Notes under the pieces: generated by a model
Seen by the model: only the letters and a program-made list of their open reading frames with translations
Told to the model about the DNA's origin: nothing
The model's database searches: none
Assembly (NCBI GenBank): GCA_022707725.1
Contig: JAKJAB010000034.1
Coordinates: 1 to 6,433, forward strand
DNA from: Chloroflexota bacterium
Lineage (GTDB): Bacteria > Chloroflexota > Anaerolineae > B4-G1 > SLSP01
Reading direction: 5' to 3'
Length of the DNA: 6,433 bases
Shown: positions 6,232 to 6,433 of the stretch, one piece after another
How positions within the stretch are numbered: the first letter of the stretch is position 1
Layout of the letters: every line of letters starts with the position of its first letter
Position numbers and translations under genes: made by a program

Positions 6232-6433
6232 CTAGAGTGACGTCACAGTAAAAGGATCAGCGGCGGCCACGACGATGCGATTCTGCAATGGACACCCGAA
6301 ATCCGGCGCGGCAACTTCAACGACATCTCCATCTACAAGCTGAATGCCGTCCGCGAAGCTCAATGTCGCCGTGCCGAAGAAGTGCGCATGGACATCGCCG
6401 GCCTGCCGGAACTGGCTGTATTTGAAATGGTGG
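6232..6433 (-). CDS. AraD1/GguC-like protein of the fumarylacetoacetate-hydrolase superfamily (C-terminal fragment, 5' end beyond window)
   Basis: The open minus-strand frame enters at the right edge and ends with TAG at 6234-6232, giving 66 residues. The segment FKYSQFRQAGDVHAHFFGTA, followed by TLSFADGI, then DGDVVEVAAPDFGCPLQNRIVV, matches the C-terminus of AraD1/GguC-like proteins as I remember them (HyKYxxFRrPGDVHVHFFGTATLSFADGI, then GDvFEIeApxFGxPLrNpl). These are about 330 residues long and relate to sugar-acid metabolism, often found near sugar-transport genes. The GD...P.FG.PL.N pattern is the usual end of FAH-superfamily domains. The active site lies outside the window, so activity and substrate cannot be judged. 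Only 16 nt separate it from the histidine kinase, so read-through transcription is plausible. Confidence 0.75.
   Translation of the reverse strand, partial: HHFKYSQFRQAGDVHAHFFGTATLSFADGIQLVDGDVVEVAAPDFGCPLQNRIVVAAADPFTVTSL
6237..6246. repeat. Perfect 10-bp palindrome GTGACGTCAC
   Basis: GTGACGTCAC is an exact palindrome 22-31 nt upstream of the histidine kinase start and overlaps the last codons of the AraD1-like gene (Val-Thr-Ser region). The position would suit an operator for the kinase, but a 10-bp palindrome inside coding sequence can occur by chance. Confidence 0.3.

Noticed and set aside
1..6433. Insertion sequence, integrase, tRNA or attachment site
   Set aside because: No transposase or integrase motifs, no terminal repeats and no tRNA cloverleaf were found; all five genes run in one direction with tight spacing.

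Overview
The window suggests a GC-rich bacterium, probably of the Chloroflexota (Anaerolineae/Chloroflexia-like). This placement is an inference. It rests on a Meiothermus/Deinococcus-like class III polyphosphate kinase 2, an ECF sigma factor paired with a huge macroglobulin-type membrane protein, GTG starts and strong AGGAGGTGA-type ribosome binding sites. No rRNA or other phylogenetic marker is present, so it is not proven. All five genes lie on the minus strand. The DNA is almost fully coding: the longest gene-free stretches are about 122 nt (3440-3561) and 104 nt (2658-2761).

In the direction of transcription (right to left) the layout is as follows. (1) 6433-6232: the last 66 codons of an AraD1/GguC-like protein of the fumarylacetoacetate-hydrolase superfamily, cut by the window edge. 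(2) 6215-4401: a membrane-bound PAS sensor histidine kinase, 16 nt downstream. (3) 4365-3562: polyphosphate:nucleotide phosphotransferase PPK2, 35 nt downstream of the kinase and behind a full-length Shine-Dalgarno. A perfect 10-bp hairpin (3502-3532) follows and probably closes this unit. (4) 3439-2762: an ECF sigma factor. (5) 2657-1: a very long open frame that runs off the left edge, at least 885 codons.

The fifth gene is the main discovery. It opens with an anti-sigma zinc finger (H29-x3-C33-x2-C36) and one membrane helix. It continues with an extracellular series of alpha-2-macroglobulin domains (MG2 hallmark DKPAYRPGQT, MG3 hallmark YTLPAF...FFGKPV, a KPG/PDGTPA domain, and an MG6/bait-region-type domain with VVDASV). 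It then has a five-helix membrane bundle that reaches the edge. Because it directly follows an ECF sigma gene, the natural reading is a sigma/anti-sigma pair whose sensor is a protease-trap-like macroglobulin ectodomain. The gap between the two genes can fold, in the minus-strand transcript only, into a 17-bp stem ending just upstream of the anti-sigma ribosome binding site.

The window therefore seems to hold two adjacent signalling units: a histidine kinase with polyphosphate-driven nucleotide phosphorylation, and a surface-sensing ECF system. No response regulator for the kinase is present, and there is no sequence evidence that the two units regulate each other.
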